The position numbers and the translations under genes are program-made. A stretch of DNA of 64,000 nt. Origin: Deltaproteobacteria bacterium. Its GTDB lineage: Bacteria; Desulfobacterota; Desulfobacteria; Desulfobacterales; Desulfatibacillaceae. This document shows positions 34,849 to 42,906 of the stretch, in pieces (positions within the stretch are counted from its first letter, which is position 1; the number at the start of each line of letters is the position of its first letter). Under the pieces are notes generated by a model. It did no database searches. It saw only the letters and a list, made by a program, of their open reading frames with translations, and was not told the origin of the DNA. Location of the stretch: positions 210,809 through 274,808 of the forward strand of contig JACRLG010000028.1 in the NCBI GenBank assembly GCA_016235345.1. Reading direction: 5' to 3'.

Positions 34849-35496
34849 CTATTTTATGATGAATTCGCCACGGCGGTTCATGGCCCAGGCAGCCTCGGTG
34901 GACGCTTTGTCCAGGGGCGCTTCCGCTCCCATGCTCACGGCCTCCATGCGGTCTGCGGCGATGCCCTTTTTCACCAGGTAGTCCTTGATGGCGTCGGCCC
35001 GGCGCTGGCCAAGGGCCAGGTTGTAATCGGCGGTTCCGCGCTCGTCGCAGTGGCCCAGGATGGTGGTGGTGACCATGGGGCTCGCCTTGAGGAATTCGGC
35101 CTGCTTGTCGAGAATGGGGATGTCCACGGCGCGGATGAGGGCCAGGTCGTAGTCGAAATGGACCAAAGCCTTTTCAAATTCCTCGCGGGTTGCGCGGAAC
35201 TTGGCTTCGCGGTCGTCAACCGCCGCCACTTCCGATGATACACCGGCTTCGCGCTCAGAGGACAGCGAGCTGGCGGCCACTTCCTCGGCCTCGGTGGAGC
35301 TGGAGGCTTCGGCTCCCTGTTCCGATGAGGAACTGACCGGGACAATCGCCTCCGGCTGGGGAGCCGATACGCATTCCACGGCCTTTATGGGGCCCGTGGA
35401 CCCGTCAACGCCCGGCCTTGACACGCAGGCCGTGAAGGTCAGAAGGAACATCGCTGCAACCATCAAGGCCAAACGGATTTTCCAGGTCTTTTTCAT
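34849..35496 (-). CDS. pal: Peptidoglycan-associated OmpA-family lipoprotein, Pal copy 1
   Basis: A 215-residue lipoprotein (lipobox LTFTACVS). A Ser/Glu/Ala-rich linker (about 45-100) connects it to an OmpA domain with the peptidoglycan-binding motif GHCDERGTADYNLALGQRRA. ATG 35496 has AAGGAG upstream; the open frame extends much further but lacks any signal. Its OmpA domain is very like that of the neighbouring copy at 35561-36262, which suggests tandem duplication, while the linkers differ. Either copy or both may serve as the Tol partner. Confidence 0.88.
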   Translation of the reverse strand: MKKTWKIRLALMVAAMFLLTFTACVSRPGVDGSTGPIKAVECVSAPQPEAIVPVSSSSEQGAEASSSTEAEEVAASSLSSEREAGVSSEVAAVDDREAKFRATREEFEKALVHFDYDLALIRAVDIPILDKQAEFLKASPMVTTTILGHCDERGTADYNLALGQRRADAIKDYLVKKGIAADRMEAVSMGAEAPLDKASTEAAWAMNRRGEFIIK

Positions 35497-35560
35497 GGTC
35501 GTTTTCTCCTTGCTGTAATGCGCTTGGGGTGTTTCGTGAGAGCCGAAGACCGGCCTCTGA

Positions 35561-36262
35561 TCATTTGACCTGAAACGCCACCCTGCGGTTTTTTGCCCAG
35601 GCGTTTTCGTCGTGGCCCTTGTCAGCGGGCTCTTCCTCGCCCATTGAAACGGTTTCCAGGGTGCCTGCCGGTACTCCTTTTTCAGACAGGTACTGGCGGA
35701 CGGTTTCGGCCCGGCGCTGGCCAAGGGCAAGGTTGTAATCGGCGGTTCCGCGTTCGTCGCAATGCCCCGAAAGAAGAATTTTCACCGTTTTGTTGGCCTT
35801 GAGCGTCCCCGCCGCCTGATCCAGGACCGGCAGGGCGTCGGCGCGAAGGTCTGCGGAATCGAAATCGAAATACACGGCAAAGGTTGAAAGCCTGGCTTTT
35901 GCCTCGGCGTCCAGGGCCCCCGTGGGAGAAACAGCCGCCTGGGCCGCCGCAAGGCGCGCTGCGGCAAGTTCAGCCGAATATTCTTCATCCCCGGAGGCTG
36001 CCTTCTCCCTGGCGGAAAGGGCGGTTTCGCCGGTATCGGGCTCGTCGGGAATCGGGGTTGAGGTGATTTCGTCCTGCTGGGGTGCGGTGCCAGAGGGCTC
36101 TCCGGGCTTGTCAGCCGACGCCGTTGCGTCTTCTCCCGGCACCCCGGAACCCACTGCGGTGGTCGTGGGCATGACCGTGTCTTTTTTCGGGCACCCGGAA
36201 AAAATCATCAGTGCGATCAGGGCCGCAACCAGCAAGACTGCGGTATTTACGGAAGTCTTCAT
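35561..36262 (-). CDS. pal: Peptidoglycan-associated OmpA-family lipoprotein, Pal copy 2
   Basis: A 233-residue lipoprotein (lipobox MIFSGCPKK). After a Thr/Pro/Glu-rich spacer and an alanine-rich helix (about 95-125) comes the OmpA domain with GHCDERGTADYNLALGQRRA, identical to the other copy through this stretch. It directly follows tolB across repeat A9 and is the gene in the usual pal position. ATG 36262 has GGGAGG seven bases upstream. Confidence 0.88.
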   Translation of the reverse strand: MKTSVNTAVLLVAALIALMIFSGCPKKDTVMPTTTAVGSGVPGEDATASADKPGEPSGTAPQQDEITSTPIPDEPDTGETALSAREKAASGDEEYSAELAAARLAAAQAAVSPTGALDAEAKARLSTFAVYFDFDSADLRADALPVLDQAAGTLKANKTVKILLSGHCDERGTADYNLALGQRRAETVRQYLSEKGVPAGTLETVSMGEEEPADKGHDENAWAKNRRVAFQVK

Positions 36263-36303
36263 CTGAACCTCCCTTAGTATTTCAATCAAATTGAACCCGT
36301 TCA

Positions 36304-36378
36304 AAAACCGCCCGCCACAGGCCTGATCAAAACCACCCGCCCCAGGCGTCATTAAAACCACCCGCCCCAGGCGTCATT
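36304..36378. repeat. 25-bp tandem repeat, three units, leading into repeat A9
   Basis: Units 36329-36353 and 36354-36378 are identical (AAAACCACCCGCCCCAGGCG followed by TCATT), and 36304-36328 is a diverged first unit. Each unit contains the same AGGCGTCATTAAAAC as the left arm of repeat A9 that follows, so the arm itself seems to have been multiplied. Too short and with no spacers to be CRISPR. Confidence 0.85.
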
Positions 36379-36529
36379 AAAACGATGAACACGGCGTGCG
36401 AGCGAGTGGCGAGGGAGCGTACCCGCCCAAGAAATCGCAGAGTTCTTGGGCAAAATCAAGATGTTCGTACGTGACTGAAATTGGCTTTGCCGCTCGACAC
36501 AGCAGTTCGCGTTTTTATGTCGCCTGTCA
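36369..36529 (-). repeat. Repeat family A, copy A9 (long variant)
   Basis: Arms AGGCGTCATTAAAACG and CGTTTTTATGTCGCCT, ending at the tolB stop triplet (36527-36529). The left arm neighbourhood CCGC-CC-CAGGCG resembles CCGC-TGA-CAGGCG at the tolB end. It carries the added hairpin CCCAAGAA/TTCTTGGG seen also in A7 and A14. It separates tolB from pal within one operon. Confidence 0.85.
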
Positions 36530-37963
36530 GCGGAAGAGGCGCGGCGACCAACTGGGCTGCGTCTGCTCGCCCGACATTTTGAAAAGCCTGCGCTGATTCT
36601 GGCCGTTTGCGTTCATTATGTAGATTCGGGACGGCCCCTCCCTGGTGGAACTGAATGCTATGAAATTGCCGTCCGGCGACCACGTGGGGCTTTCGTTGTC
36701 GTGGCTGCCGCTCGTGAGCTGGGTCGGGTTCTCGCCGCCCGCGCCCATCACGAAAATATGGAAAACGCCTTTTTTATCGCCCGAGAAGGCTATGCTTTTC
36801 CCGTCCGGGCTGAAACGGGGCTCGGTGTTGTATTTGCCGGAAAAGGTCAGGCGCTTGGCCGAGCCTGTTCCGGGGCTCATTTTGTATATCTGGGGCGAAC
36901 CGCTTCGGTTGGAGACGAAAACTATTTTCGAGCCGTCCGGCGACCATGACGGGGACACGTCTATTCCCCAGTCATCCGTTAATCTTTTAATGATTTTCCC
37001 GTCTCCCGTCAACGTGTAAATCTCCGGGTCCTTGGTCAGGGAGAGAGTGGCGGCCAGTTCAAAGGCTCCGGGACGCCAGCGGGGGGTAATGTCCATGCTG
37101 GAATGGGAAACGGCCCTGGTGCGGTTGGTGCGCCTGTCTAAGATGTAGATGTGGGGCGCGCCGTCCCTGTAGGCGGTGTAGGCTATGTGCCTTCCGTCGC
37201 CGGACCAGTCGGGCGACATGGCTATGCGGCTCTTGCTGGTAAGCTGCAACTGGTTTGCGCCGTCGAAGTCGCAGACGTGGATTTCCTTGTGGCCGCTGGT
37301 GGTGGAGACAAAGGCAATCCTTGTGTTGAAAACCCCCTCGCTTCCTGTGAGGTGCCTCATCACCTCGGCGCAGAACTTCATGACCGCGCCCCGCACGCCC
37401 ATTGCGTTGGGGTATTGACGCCCGAAGATCATGCGCCCGTTCACCGGGTCGAAAAGCCTTAAGGATAGGGAAAGGTTCTGCCCCGTAGCCCCCACCTCGC
37501 CGGTGATGAGAAGCTCGGCCCCTATGGCGGACCAGTCGGCGTAGCGCAGGCTGTCCTCGGACGCGCCGGAGAGCTTCACCAGATGGCTTTCCGGGGGAAG
37601 CACCTTGAAAAGCCCGGTGAAATCGAGGGTTTCCTCGCACAGGTCGCGGGCCTCGGAGGCTGCGGCGAAGGCCGGGGGCTTTCCGGGAGCCTGGACAAAG
37701 GCCGGGATGGCTATGGGAATCTTCCTGAGCTTGGGATCGTTTATGGTCAAGTCTATCCGCTGGGATGAAAGCGTGGGAGAGGTCACCAGGGTCGCGGCCC
37801 GCGCCTCGGAGGGGGCTGTGGCCGGGCCTGAGAAAGCCGCCTGAGGGGCATTGGATACCACAGGGCCTTCGGCCTCCACCATACGCGCTCCGGGAAGGGC
37901 GAGCAGGGCAGCGGCCAGGAAAACAAAACGGAAAAAAACCAGCAATTTTTTCTTTTCAGTCAT
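36527..37963 (-). CDS. tolB: Tol-Pal translocation protein TolB
   Basis: A 478-residue periplasmic protein. A signal peptide (about 1-30) is followed by the N-terminal alpha/beta domain (about 60-200) and a beta-propeller from PD40 repeats, seen as repeated SPDGSKIVFVSNRSG, SPDGKSIAFSG and SPDGNFIAFSS. TolB binds Pal and helps regulate the Tol machine. ATG 37963 has GGGGA upstream. The C-terminus ends in an amphipathic PSWSPRLFR stretch. Gene order is tolQ-tolR-tolA-tolB-pal as in most Gram-negatives. Confidence 0.93.
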   Translation of the reverse strand: MTEKKKLLVFFRFVFLAAALLALPGARMVEAEGPVVSNAPQAAFSGPATAPSEARAATLVTSPTLSSQRIDLTINDPKLRKIPIAIPAFVQAPGKPPAFAAASEARDLCEETLDFTGLFKVLPPESHLVKLSGASEDSLRYADWSAIGAELLITGEVGATGQNLSLSLRLFDPVNGRMIFGRQYPNAMGVRGAVMKFCAEVMRHLTGSEGVFNTRIAFVSTTSGHKEIHVCDFDGANQLQLTSKSRIAMSPDWSGDGRHIAYTAYRDGAPHIYILDRRTNRTRAVSHSSMDITPRWRPGAFELAATLSLTKDPEIYTLTGDGKIIKRLTDDWGIDVSPSWSPDGSKIVFVSNRSGSPQIYKMSPGTGSAKRLTFSGKYNTEPRFSPDGKSIAFSGDKKGVFHIFVMGAGGENPTQLTSGSHDNESPTWSPDGNFIAFSSTREGPSRIYIMNANGQNQRRLFKMSGEQTQPSWSPRLFR

Positions 37964-37978
37964 TTGATCCCCGAATCG

Positions 37979-38905
37979 TTACTCGGGCGGAATAAAGATA
38001 AGCCCGATCTGGAACCTGTCGTCCGCGTATGTGGGAGGCAGGGGCGGCGCAGGATTGGATTTTTTAATGGCCTTGTCCACCGAATCGTCGAAATAGGCAT
38101 TGCCCGAACGTTGCTCGAAAAAGTGGTCGGCTATGGTCCCGTTGCGCATGATGGTTACAAGTACACGGGCCTCCAGGTTTTTGTTTCGCCCTGCAAGGCT
38201 GGACTCGAAGGCCCAGTGGGCATTTATGTGTTTATTCAAAATGTCGTATACGTAAAACTGCATGATCTTGGGCAGGGCCACCGCGTCGGAAAGACCTTCT
38301 CCGCCAGGAAGCCCCGAAGATACACCCGTCTGGCCGACGCCCACTGCTGCAAGCCCGCCCGGCGAAGCGCCCCTTTTTTTAAGCGCGGCAATGGCCTTGG
38401 CCACGGAATCGGGCCTGCTCCTTGCTTCCACCTTTTTGGAAAGGGCGGCCAGTGCCCTTTTCTTGGCGGCGTCAAGGTCTTCTTCGGGCTCAACGGACTC
38501 TGCCGGTTTCGGTTCCGGAGCTTTTTCCGGGGCCTTGGCCCCTGTTTTCTCCGCCGGTTTTTCCACGGGCTCCGGGGGCTTGATCTCGGCCTTTTCAACG
38601 GGCTTGGGCAAAGGTTCCGGCGTGGGGGGCTCCTCGGGCTCCTCCACCACGGGTTCGTTTACGGGCTCCTCGGCTTTGGGCAGGGCGCCCGCCGGGGCCG
38701 CCGACCTTGGAGCAGGCGCGTAAGCGGCCATGTTCATGAGGTCAACCGTTACGAAGGGCACGGGCGGCGCGGCCTTTGGCATGAAGGAGGGCAGAACGAA
38801 AAGGGCTATGCCAAAAAAAAGATGGCAGGCGGCGGAAAGGCCCAGCATGCTCATCAAAAGCCGCTGGTCGTTCCTGTATAGTCGTGTGCGTGCGGCCATC
38901 GTCAT
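37979..38905 (-). CDS. tolA: TolA-like energy transducer of the Tol system
   Basis: A 308-residue protein with one N-terminal membrane segment (about 18-40), then a Pro/Glu/Lys-rich spacer (about 75-165) in place of the usual alanine-rich TolA helix, and a TonB/TolA-type C-terminal domain (about 210-305: HINAHWAFESSLAGRNKN, VLVTIMRNGTIAD). It links TolQR in the inner membrane to Pal/TolB outside. The PxxP spacer is more TonB-like, but gene order makes TolA the best call. Start at ATG 38905 has weak ribosome site; ATG 38899 also possible. Confidence 0.85.
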   Translation of the reverse strand: MTMAARTRLYRNDQRLLMSMLGLSAACHLFFGIALFVLPSFMPKAAPPVPFVTVDLMNMAAYAPAPRSAAPAGALPKAEEPVNEPVVEEPEEPPTPEPLPKPVEKAEIKPPEPVEKPAEKTGAKAPEKAPEPKPAESVEPEEDLDAAKKRALAALSKKVEARSRPDSVAKAIAALKKRGASPGGLAAVGVGQTGVSSGLPGGEGLSDAVALPKIMQFYVYDILNKHINAHWAFESSLAGRNKNLEARVLVTIMRNGTIADHFFEQRSGNAYFDDSVDKAIKKSNPAPPLPPTYADDRFQIGLIFIPPE

Positions 38906-38916
38906 GGAGGCTTTTT

Positions 38917-39372
38917 TCAGCGATTAACAGCCGGTTTTTCAACTTTTCCGCCGCTGGCCGGAGACGCGGGCGCAGGCTCGGTGACAACGCCCAGCTTGTC
39001 TATCCCGGCCTCCTTGACGGCGGCCATCACCTGGACCACCACGCCGTATGGAGTATCCTTGTCCGCCCTCAGAAAGACCCTCTGTTCGGGCCGCCCCTGG
39101 TGCATGGCCGAAAGCTTGGCCGTAAGGGTGGGCAGGTCGGCCTTGTAATCGTTTATGTAGATTTCCCTGGCCCGGTTTACCGATAGCACCAGGTTGTCGT
39201 CGGTGGAGTCCATGGGCGCGGCGGACGTCTGGGGAAGGGCCACCGCAACCCCCTGGATCATCATTGGGGCGGTGACCATGAAAATTATGAGAAGAACCAG
39301 CATGACGTCCACCAGGGGGGTCACGTTGATCTCCGCCATCAGCCTGCCTTCGTCGCCTCCGCCGCCTGTCAT
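38917..39372 (-). CDS. tolR: ExbD/TolR family protein
   Basis: A 151-residue inner-membrane protein with one membrane segment (LVDVMLVLLIIFMVTAPMM, about 19-37) preceded by EINVTPLVD; the aspartate in VDVMLV is the one used for proton flow. The periplasmic domain follows. It overlaps tolQ by four bases (ATGA at 39369-39372), which fixes the start; the frame extends to 39684 only as a tolQ shadow. Confidence 0.92.
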   Translation of the reverse strand: MTGGGGDEGRLMAEINVTPLVDVMLVLLIIFMVTAPMMIQGVAVALPQTSAAPMDSTDDNLVLSVNRAREIYINDYKADLPTLTAKLSAMHQGRPEQRVFLRADKDTPYGVVVQVMAAVKEAGIDKLGVVTEPAPASPASGGKVEKPAVNR

Positions 39373-40085
39373 TGGCCTGCTCCGGGATTCTTTGCGAGGT
39401 TGCGTTCCAGAAGGTTCAGAAGATCCGATGAAAAGGCCCGCATGTCGGATTCCACAACGCGGATTTTGGACAGGAAATGATTGAAGGCGATGACTGCGGG
39501 AATGGCAGCCGCAAGCCCCGCCGCCGTGGCGATGAGGGCCTCGCTGATGCCGGGGGCCACAACGGCCAGGGAGGCCGAACCGGAGGCCCCTATGCCCCGG
39601 AACGAGTTCATTATGCCCCATACCGTGCCGAAAAGGCCTATGAAGGGGGCGGTGTTGCCGGTTGTGGCCAGAAAGGGCACCCACTGGGACAGGCGGGTGG
39701 TCTCGGTCTGCATGGCGCGCCTTAGGGTGCGCTCCACGTTCTCGGTGACGTCCAGCCGGGCCCCGCCGCCGTCCGCCGCAGAGGCCGCGTCGGTCTGGAT
39801 CTGGGTGGACCGGGTGAACTCCTTGTAGGCCGCGTGAAAAACGCGGGCCACCGGCGAGTTGGGGTAGCGCTTGGCAAGGGCGCTCACCTTGCCCAAGTCC
39901 CTGTTTTCCCAGAAGGCTTCCAGAAACTGGGCGTTTTCGAGGCGGGCCTTTCGGAGTTGAAGGCCCTTGGTGAAAATCACCGTCCAGCAGCCCACCGAAA
40001 AGGTGAGAAGGGCCAAAAGCACGAAACGCACCATCAGCCCGGCGTTGATTATGAGATGAAGTATTTCGGTGTCCGTGGAACCCAT
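39369..40085 (-). CDS. tolQ: MotA/TolQ/ExbB proton channel family protein
   Basis: A 238-residue protein with three membrane segments (about 17-37, 140-160, 175-195) and the family motifs LATTGNTAPFIGLFGTVWG and ISEALIATAAGLAAAIPAV. With TolR it forms the proton-driven motor of the Tol system. It starts the operon. ATG 40085 is preferred (AGAGGAAAAA upstream) over the longer frame. A good promoter lies 140 bases upstream. Confidence 0.93.
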   Translation of the reverse strand: MGSTDTEILHLIINAGLMVRFVLLALLTFSVGCWTVIFTKGLQLRKARLENAQFLEAFWENRDLGKVSALAKRYPNSPVARVFHAAYKEFTRSTQIQTDAASAADGGGARLDVTENVERTLRRAMQTETTRLSQWVPFLATTGNTAPFIGLFGTVWGIMNSFRGIGASGSASLAVVAPGISEALIATAAGLAAAIPAVIAFNHFLSKIRVVESDMRAFSSDLLNLLERNLAKNPGAGQ

Positions 40086-40202
40086 TTTTTCCTCTTCGGG
40101 ACTTCGCGGGCCGATGGCGAAGCCTTTATGGTGCAAAGGGTTTTAGAGTCAAGAATCCGTTTGCTGGAAATATTCACCGATGATTGAAAAACGGAGAGAC
40201 CT

Positions 40203-40253
40203 CGCCCCTTTTTGGGGCCACACAATATTAAGGGAGGGGGGCCGGGATGTCAA
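40203..40253 (-). promoter_or_regulatory. Sigma70-like promoter of the tol operon and leader hairpin
   Basis: On the - strand TTGACA (40248-40253) and TAATAT (40225-40230) are exactly 17 bases apart; the -35 is a perfect match. Just downstream a GGCCCC-AAAAA-GGGGC hairpin (40203-40218) lies in the leader. This would drive tolQ through ruvA, about 7.5 kb. Confidence 0.6.
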
Positions 40254-40330
40254 GGACGGCTTCTTGCATAAACGGGTAAACGTATTTGAAAGGCTATGGG
40301 GAATCGTAAACGGCGGGATGCATGTTTCGG

Positions 40331-40504
40331 TCAGGGGCCGGCCTTTTCGGGCGTGATCCCATCCGCCTGGGCCTTAGCGGTGGCTGCGGGCCGGGCCTTC
40401 ACAGCCGGTACGAAAGGGTCGTCCTTTGCCCCGCATCCGAAGAAAACCAGGGGGCACGCCATGAGGGCGAAAAGGGCTATCAGCCCGCCAAGAGATTTTT
40501 TCAT
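40331..40504 (-). CDS. Small lipoprotein, 57 residues
   Basis: A very short lipoprotein: signal peptide with lipobox VFFGCGAKD (Cys about 24), then KDDPFVPAVKA and a short Ala/Lys tail. The shape, a tiny lipoprotein with a CGxKxxPxxP-like N-terminus, recalls LptM-type proteins, but the family is not certain. ATG 40504 is preceded by AGAAAA-type purines only weakly. No known neighbour explains it; it may be a free-standing gene. Confidence 0.6.
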   Translation of the reverse strand: MKKSLGGLIALFALMACPLVFFGCGAKDDPFVPAVKARPAATAKAQADGITPEKAGP

Positions 40505-40562
40505 GGGGTTTTCCGCGACGAGATATGATGCTGTCCAAAAACGAGGCAACCTGTACGCAAAA

Positions 40563-40692
40563 TATCAGCCTTCCTAAAAACGATGAAATGCAAGGCGTGC
40601 GAGCGAGCGGCGAGGGAGCGTACGCTGTTGTACGTGACCGAGCCGCGAGGCGACGCACAACGCAGCAGTTCGCGTTTTTAGGAAGGCTGATA
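40563..40692 (-). repeat. Repeat family A, copy A10
   Basis: Perfect 20-base terminal inverted repeats: TATCAGCCTTCCTAAAAACG (40563-40582) and its complement (40673-40692). The centre has GTACGCTGTTGTAC. It has the usual orientation but lies 66 bases from the stop of the lipoprotein gene at 40758, beyond a terminator. A worn arm-like piece CTGTCCAAAAACGAGG precedes it at about 40532-40547. Confidence 0.88.
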
Positions 40693-40698
40693 AAAGGC

Positions 40699-40733
40699 AC
40701 AGGGGGCGGGGGTTAACCCCGTCCCCTGTTTTT
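40699..40733 (-). terminator. Rho-independent terminator of the small lipoprotein gene
   Basis: ACAGGGGGCGGGG and CCCCGTCCCCTGT form a strong stem with a short loop; on the - strand GCCTTTTATC follows, and on the + strand TTTTT follows, so it may act in both directions. It lies 24 bases after the stop at 40758. Confidence 0.65.
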
Positions 40734-40757
40734 CATGCCTGAACCGAAGTTCGTTCC

Positions 40758-41021
40758 TTACGGAGCGGGAGTGGCCTCGGGAGCAGGAGCCTCGACAGGA
40801 GCCTCGGGAGCGGTTGCTTCCATGGTGGGCTCGGTCACCGGGGCGGCCTCGGCAACAACCGGGGTCACGTCTGCGGGCACGGGCGGCGCCACGGGCTCGA
40901 CAACCTCGGGCGGCGTGATGGGCGCTTCCTCAGCCTTTTCCTTCGGCTTGCAAGCCACGAACACCAGCGCGAAGCAGAAAATCACCGCCAGAACGATAAA
41001 AAGTTTACTATTGCGCTTCAT
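40758..41021 (-). CDS. Small proline/alanine-rich lipoprotein
   Basis: An 87-residue lipoprotein. Signal peptide with lipobox LVFVACKPK (Cys about 24) followed by an acidic, Pro/Glu/Ala/Val repeat tail (EAP, VEP, APVPAD). Such tails are typical of surface or periplasmic spacers. ATG 41021 has a strong AAAGGAGGGG seven bases upstream, so expression is probably high. I do not recognise a family. It is divergent from nadK. Confidence 0.7.
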   Translation of the reverse strand: MKRNSKLFIVLAVIFCFALVFVACKPKEKAEEAPITPPEVVEPVAPPVPADVTPVVAEAAPVTEPTMEATAPEAPVEAPAPEATPAP

Positions 41022-41569
41022 TACAACCCCTCCTTTTTTTCCTTGATCACCTTGGATTATGGGCTTTGGGCCCTTTTCGCCCGATTTGAGCGGGCGAGCG
41101 GGGAAGATAGAAGAACGAATCTCCCCTGTCAACTGGAAAAAACATATTTCAAAAAAAAGCGGTCTTTACGGCCCTTTTTGGGCATGAAAACAAAAAACCG
41201 GCCGTTTCGGACACGGGCTTTTATCACCGCCCTTCAAAGGATGCAAGTCCCCATGCGAACCCGTCAAAAGCCCGGGGAAATCATTTTCAGCCATCCTTAT
41301 GTATTGGGAATTTTCGGCGAAGCTGCTTCATCTGCCGAAAAGGCTTAATAGACAGTGGTTTTCGGGCCGGGGCCTTACGGATGATGAGACAAAGCCGTTT
41401 TCCCGCAAGCCCGCTGCAAAAAAACCCTTGCCGTCGCCCCTCAACCCCGTTTACAGTGTTCATAGAAAACAGCCCGGCCTTGCCTCGATTGAAAAAATCA
41501 ATGGCGCTCATGTAAGGCCGCACACGAAATCTTATTGTCTTGAACAAGCGGGAACGCTATCACATTAAA
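41022..41569. other. Non-coding gap between divergent lipoprotein and nadK genes
   Basis: About 550 bases. Open frames here (41043-41348, 41287-41547, 41299-41568) have no ribosome site, no family likeness and unusual composition for proteins. The region is mixed in base content and probably holds divergent promoters, but I could not pick a convincing -35/-10 pair. Confidence 0.5.
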
Positions 41570-42436
41570 ATGCATACAACAACAAAAAAAATCGCCCTTT
41601 TCGTAAAAGACGACGGACCCGCCCTGGAAAAGGCCCGTGAGCTTTCCGGGTGGCTGGCCGGAAAAGGAGTCAGCGTGCTTTTCGAGATATGCGGCCCGCC
41701 TGTGCCGGACGTTCTGGCCCAAAGGGCCGCTCACGCGCCGCCGGACATCTTCTGCGTGCTGGCCTTGGGCGGCGACGGAACCTTTCTGTCGGCGGCCCGC
41801 TGGGTGGGCGACCTTTCAACCCCCATCCTGGGGGTGAAATTCGGCGAAGTGGGCTTTCTGTCGGAAATCACCCACGATCAGGCCTTTGGCGCGATGGAGG
41901 CCATTCTTTCCGAGAGCTTTTCCGTGGAGCCCAGAACCCGCCTGGATGTCACCGTCACCAGAAATTCCGAAACCGTCACAAGGCAGACGGTGCTGAACGA
42001 CGCGGTGCTGGTCCAGCGCACCCTGGCCCGGCTCTCTTATATAGAGGTGCACGTTGACGGCCAGTATCTCACCACCTACCGGGCGGACGGGCTCATCGTG
42101 GCCACGCCCACCGGCTCCACGGCCTACAGCCTGGCAGCGGGCGGCCCAATACTGCACCCTGCGGTGAAGGGCACCATACTATCCCCCATCTGCCCCTTCA
42201 CCCTCACCAACAGGCCCCTGATCGTGCCGGACTCCGCGAAGCTGGAACTGAATCTCAAAAGCCCCTCGGAAACGCCCGTTACCCTCACCTTCGACGGCCA
42301 GGCCGGAATGACCGTGGGCACCGAGCACATCATCACCATCACCCAGGCCCGGACCCCCACCAACATCATAAGGGTGGGCGGACAGCACTACTTTGATGTG
42401 CTCAAGACCAAGCTCCGCTGGAGCGGCCGCCTGTGA
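41570..42436 (+). CDS. nadK: NAD kinase
   Basis: A 288-residue cytoplasmic enzyme phosphorylating NAD to NADP. The GGDGT motif (ALGGDGTFLSAARW), the conserved NDAVLVQR (NE/D motif), TYRADGLIVATPTGSTAYSLAAGGPI and FDGQAG are all present. ATG 41570 is chosen by length; its ribosome site is poor and a TTG at 41540 is an alternative. The TGA stop lies in the left arm of repeat A11. Confidence 0.93.
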   Translation: MHTTTKKIALFVKDDGPALEKARELSGWLAGKGVSVLFEICGPPVPDVLAQRAAHAPPDIFCVLALGGDGTFLSAARWVGDLSTPILGVKFGEVGFLSEITHDQAFGAMEAILSESFSVEPRTRLDVTVTRNSETVTRQTVLNDAVLVQRTLARLSYIEVHVDGQYLTTYRADGLIVATPTGSTAYSLAAGGPILHPAVKGTILSPICPFTLTNRPLIVPDSAKLELNLKSPSETPVTLTFDGQAGMTVGTEHIITITQARTPTNIIRVGGQHYFDVLKTKLRWSGRL

Positions 42437-42559
42437 AGCCCGCCTAAAACGCGAATCGCTGTGTCACGCATCAAAGCCAATTTCAGTCACGTACGAAAAA
42501 GTACGCTCCTTCATTGGCTTTTCGCGTTCCTTGCGCTTCATCGTTTTATCCGGGCTTCA
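42434..42559 (+). repeat. Repeat family A, copy A11
   Basis: Starts with the nadK stop codon itself: TGAAGCCCGCCTAAAACG (42434-42451) against CGTTTTATCCGGGCTTCA (42542-42559), 15 of 18 pairs. The right arm thus ends with TTCA, the mirror of TGAA. Inner stem AAAGCCAAT/ATTGGCTTT around GTACGAAAAAGTAC. Confidence 0.88.
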
Positions 42560-42610
42560 AGCCCCTGCGCCAGCCCTGTCTGCGGCTTCTATATGAATTA
42601 TGAAAGTCTA

Positions 42611-42660
42611 TAGCAGGTTGGGTGGTTCTGCCCGAAGGGCAGGTTCACCCAACCTACCGG
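42611..42660. repeat. Repeat family B, copy B2 (short)
   Basis: TAGCAGGTTGGGTGG and its mirror CACCCAACCTACC bracket GCCCGAAGGGC in a compact 50-base palindrome between repeats A11 and A12. With these it fills the 450-base gap between the convergent nadK and yebC genes; no gene is seen. Confidence 0.75.
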
Positions 42661-42776
42661 TGCTTGCATTTCATCGCTTGCGCCTGCCCTGTCTGCGGCT
42701 ACAAAATCAGCTTGGAAAAAAACGCCCGGAAACAATCTTCAGCACTGCTCGCTGTTGCCCCTTACCCGCCCGGCGC

Positions 42777-42906
42777 GGCCAGGGCGGCTGAAAGCGATGA
42801 AATGCAAGGAAGGCGAGAAGCGCGGGGAGGAATAATACTTGTCGTATATGACCGACCCGCGCTACGAAGCCTGACACAGCAGTTCGCGCTTTCAGTCGCC
42901 CTGGAA
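42777..42906 (-). repeat. Repeat family A, copy A12
   Basis: CCAGGGCGGCTGAAAGCG (left) mirrors the last codons of yebC, CCAGGGCGACTGAAAGCG on the - strand, with one mismatch and includes a copied TGA. Core arms 42781-42796 and 42887-42902. Inner stem GCGCGGG/CCCGCGC. The yebC stop triplet (42892-42894) lies inside the right arm. Confidence 0.88.

Noticed and set aside
36304-36378. Short direct repeats as a CRISPR array
   Set aside because: Units are contiguous without spacers and derive from the arm of repeat A9; no cas gene is present.
38917-39684. 255-codon version of tolR
   Set aside because: The first 104 codons are the shadow of tolQ in another frame; the ATGA overlap at 39369-39372 fixes the start.
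41043-41568. Frames of 86-101 codons between the small lipoprotein and nadK
   Set aside because: No start signals, no family likeness, and they overlap each other on both strands.
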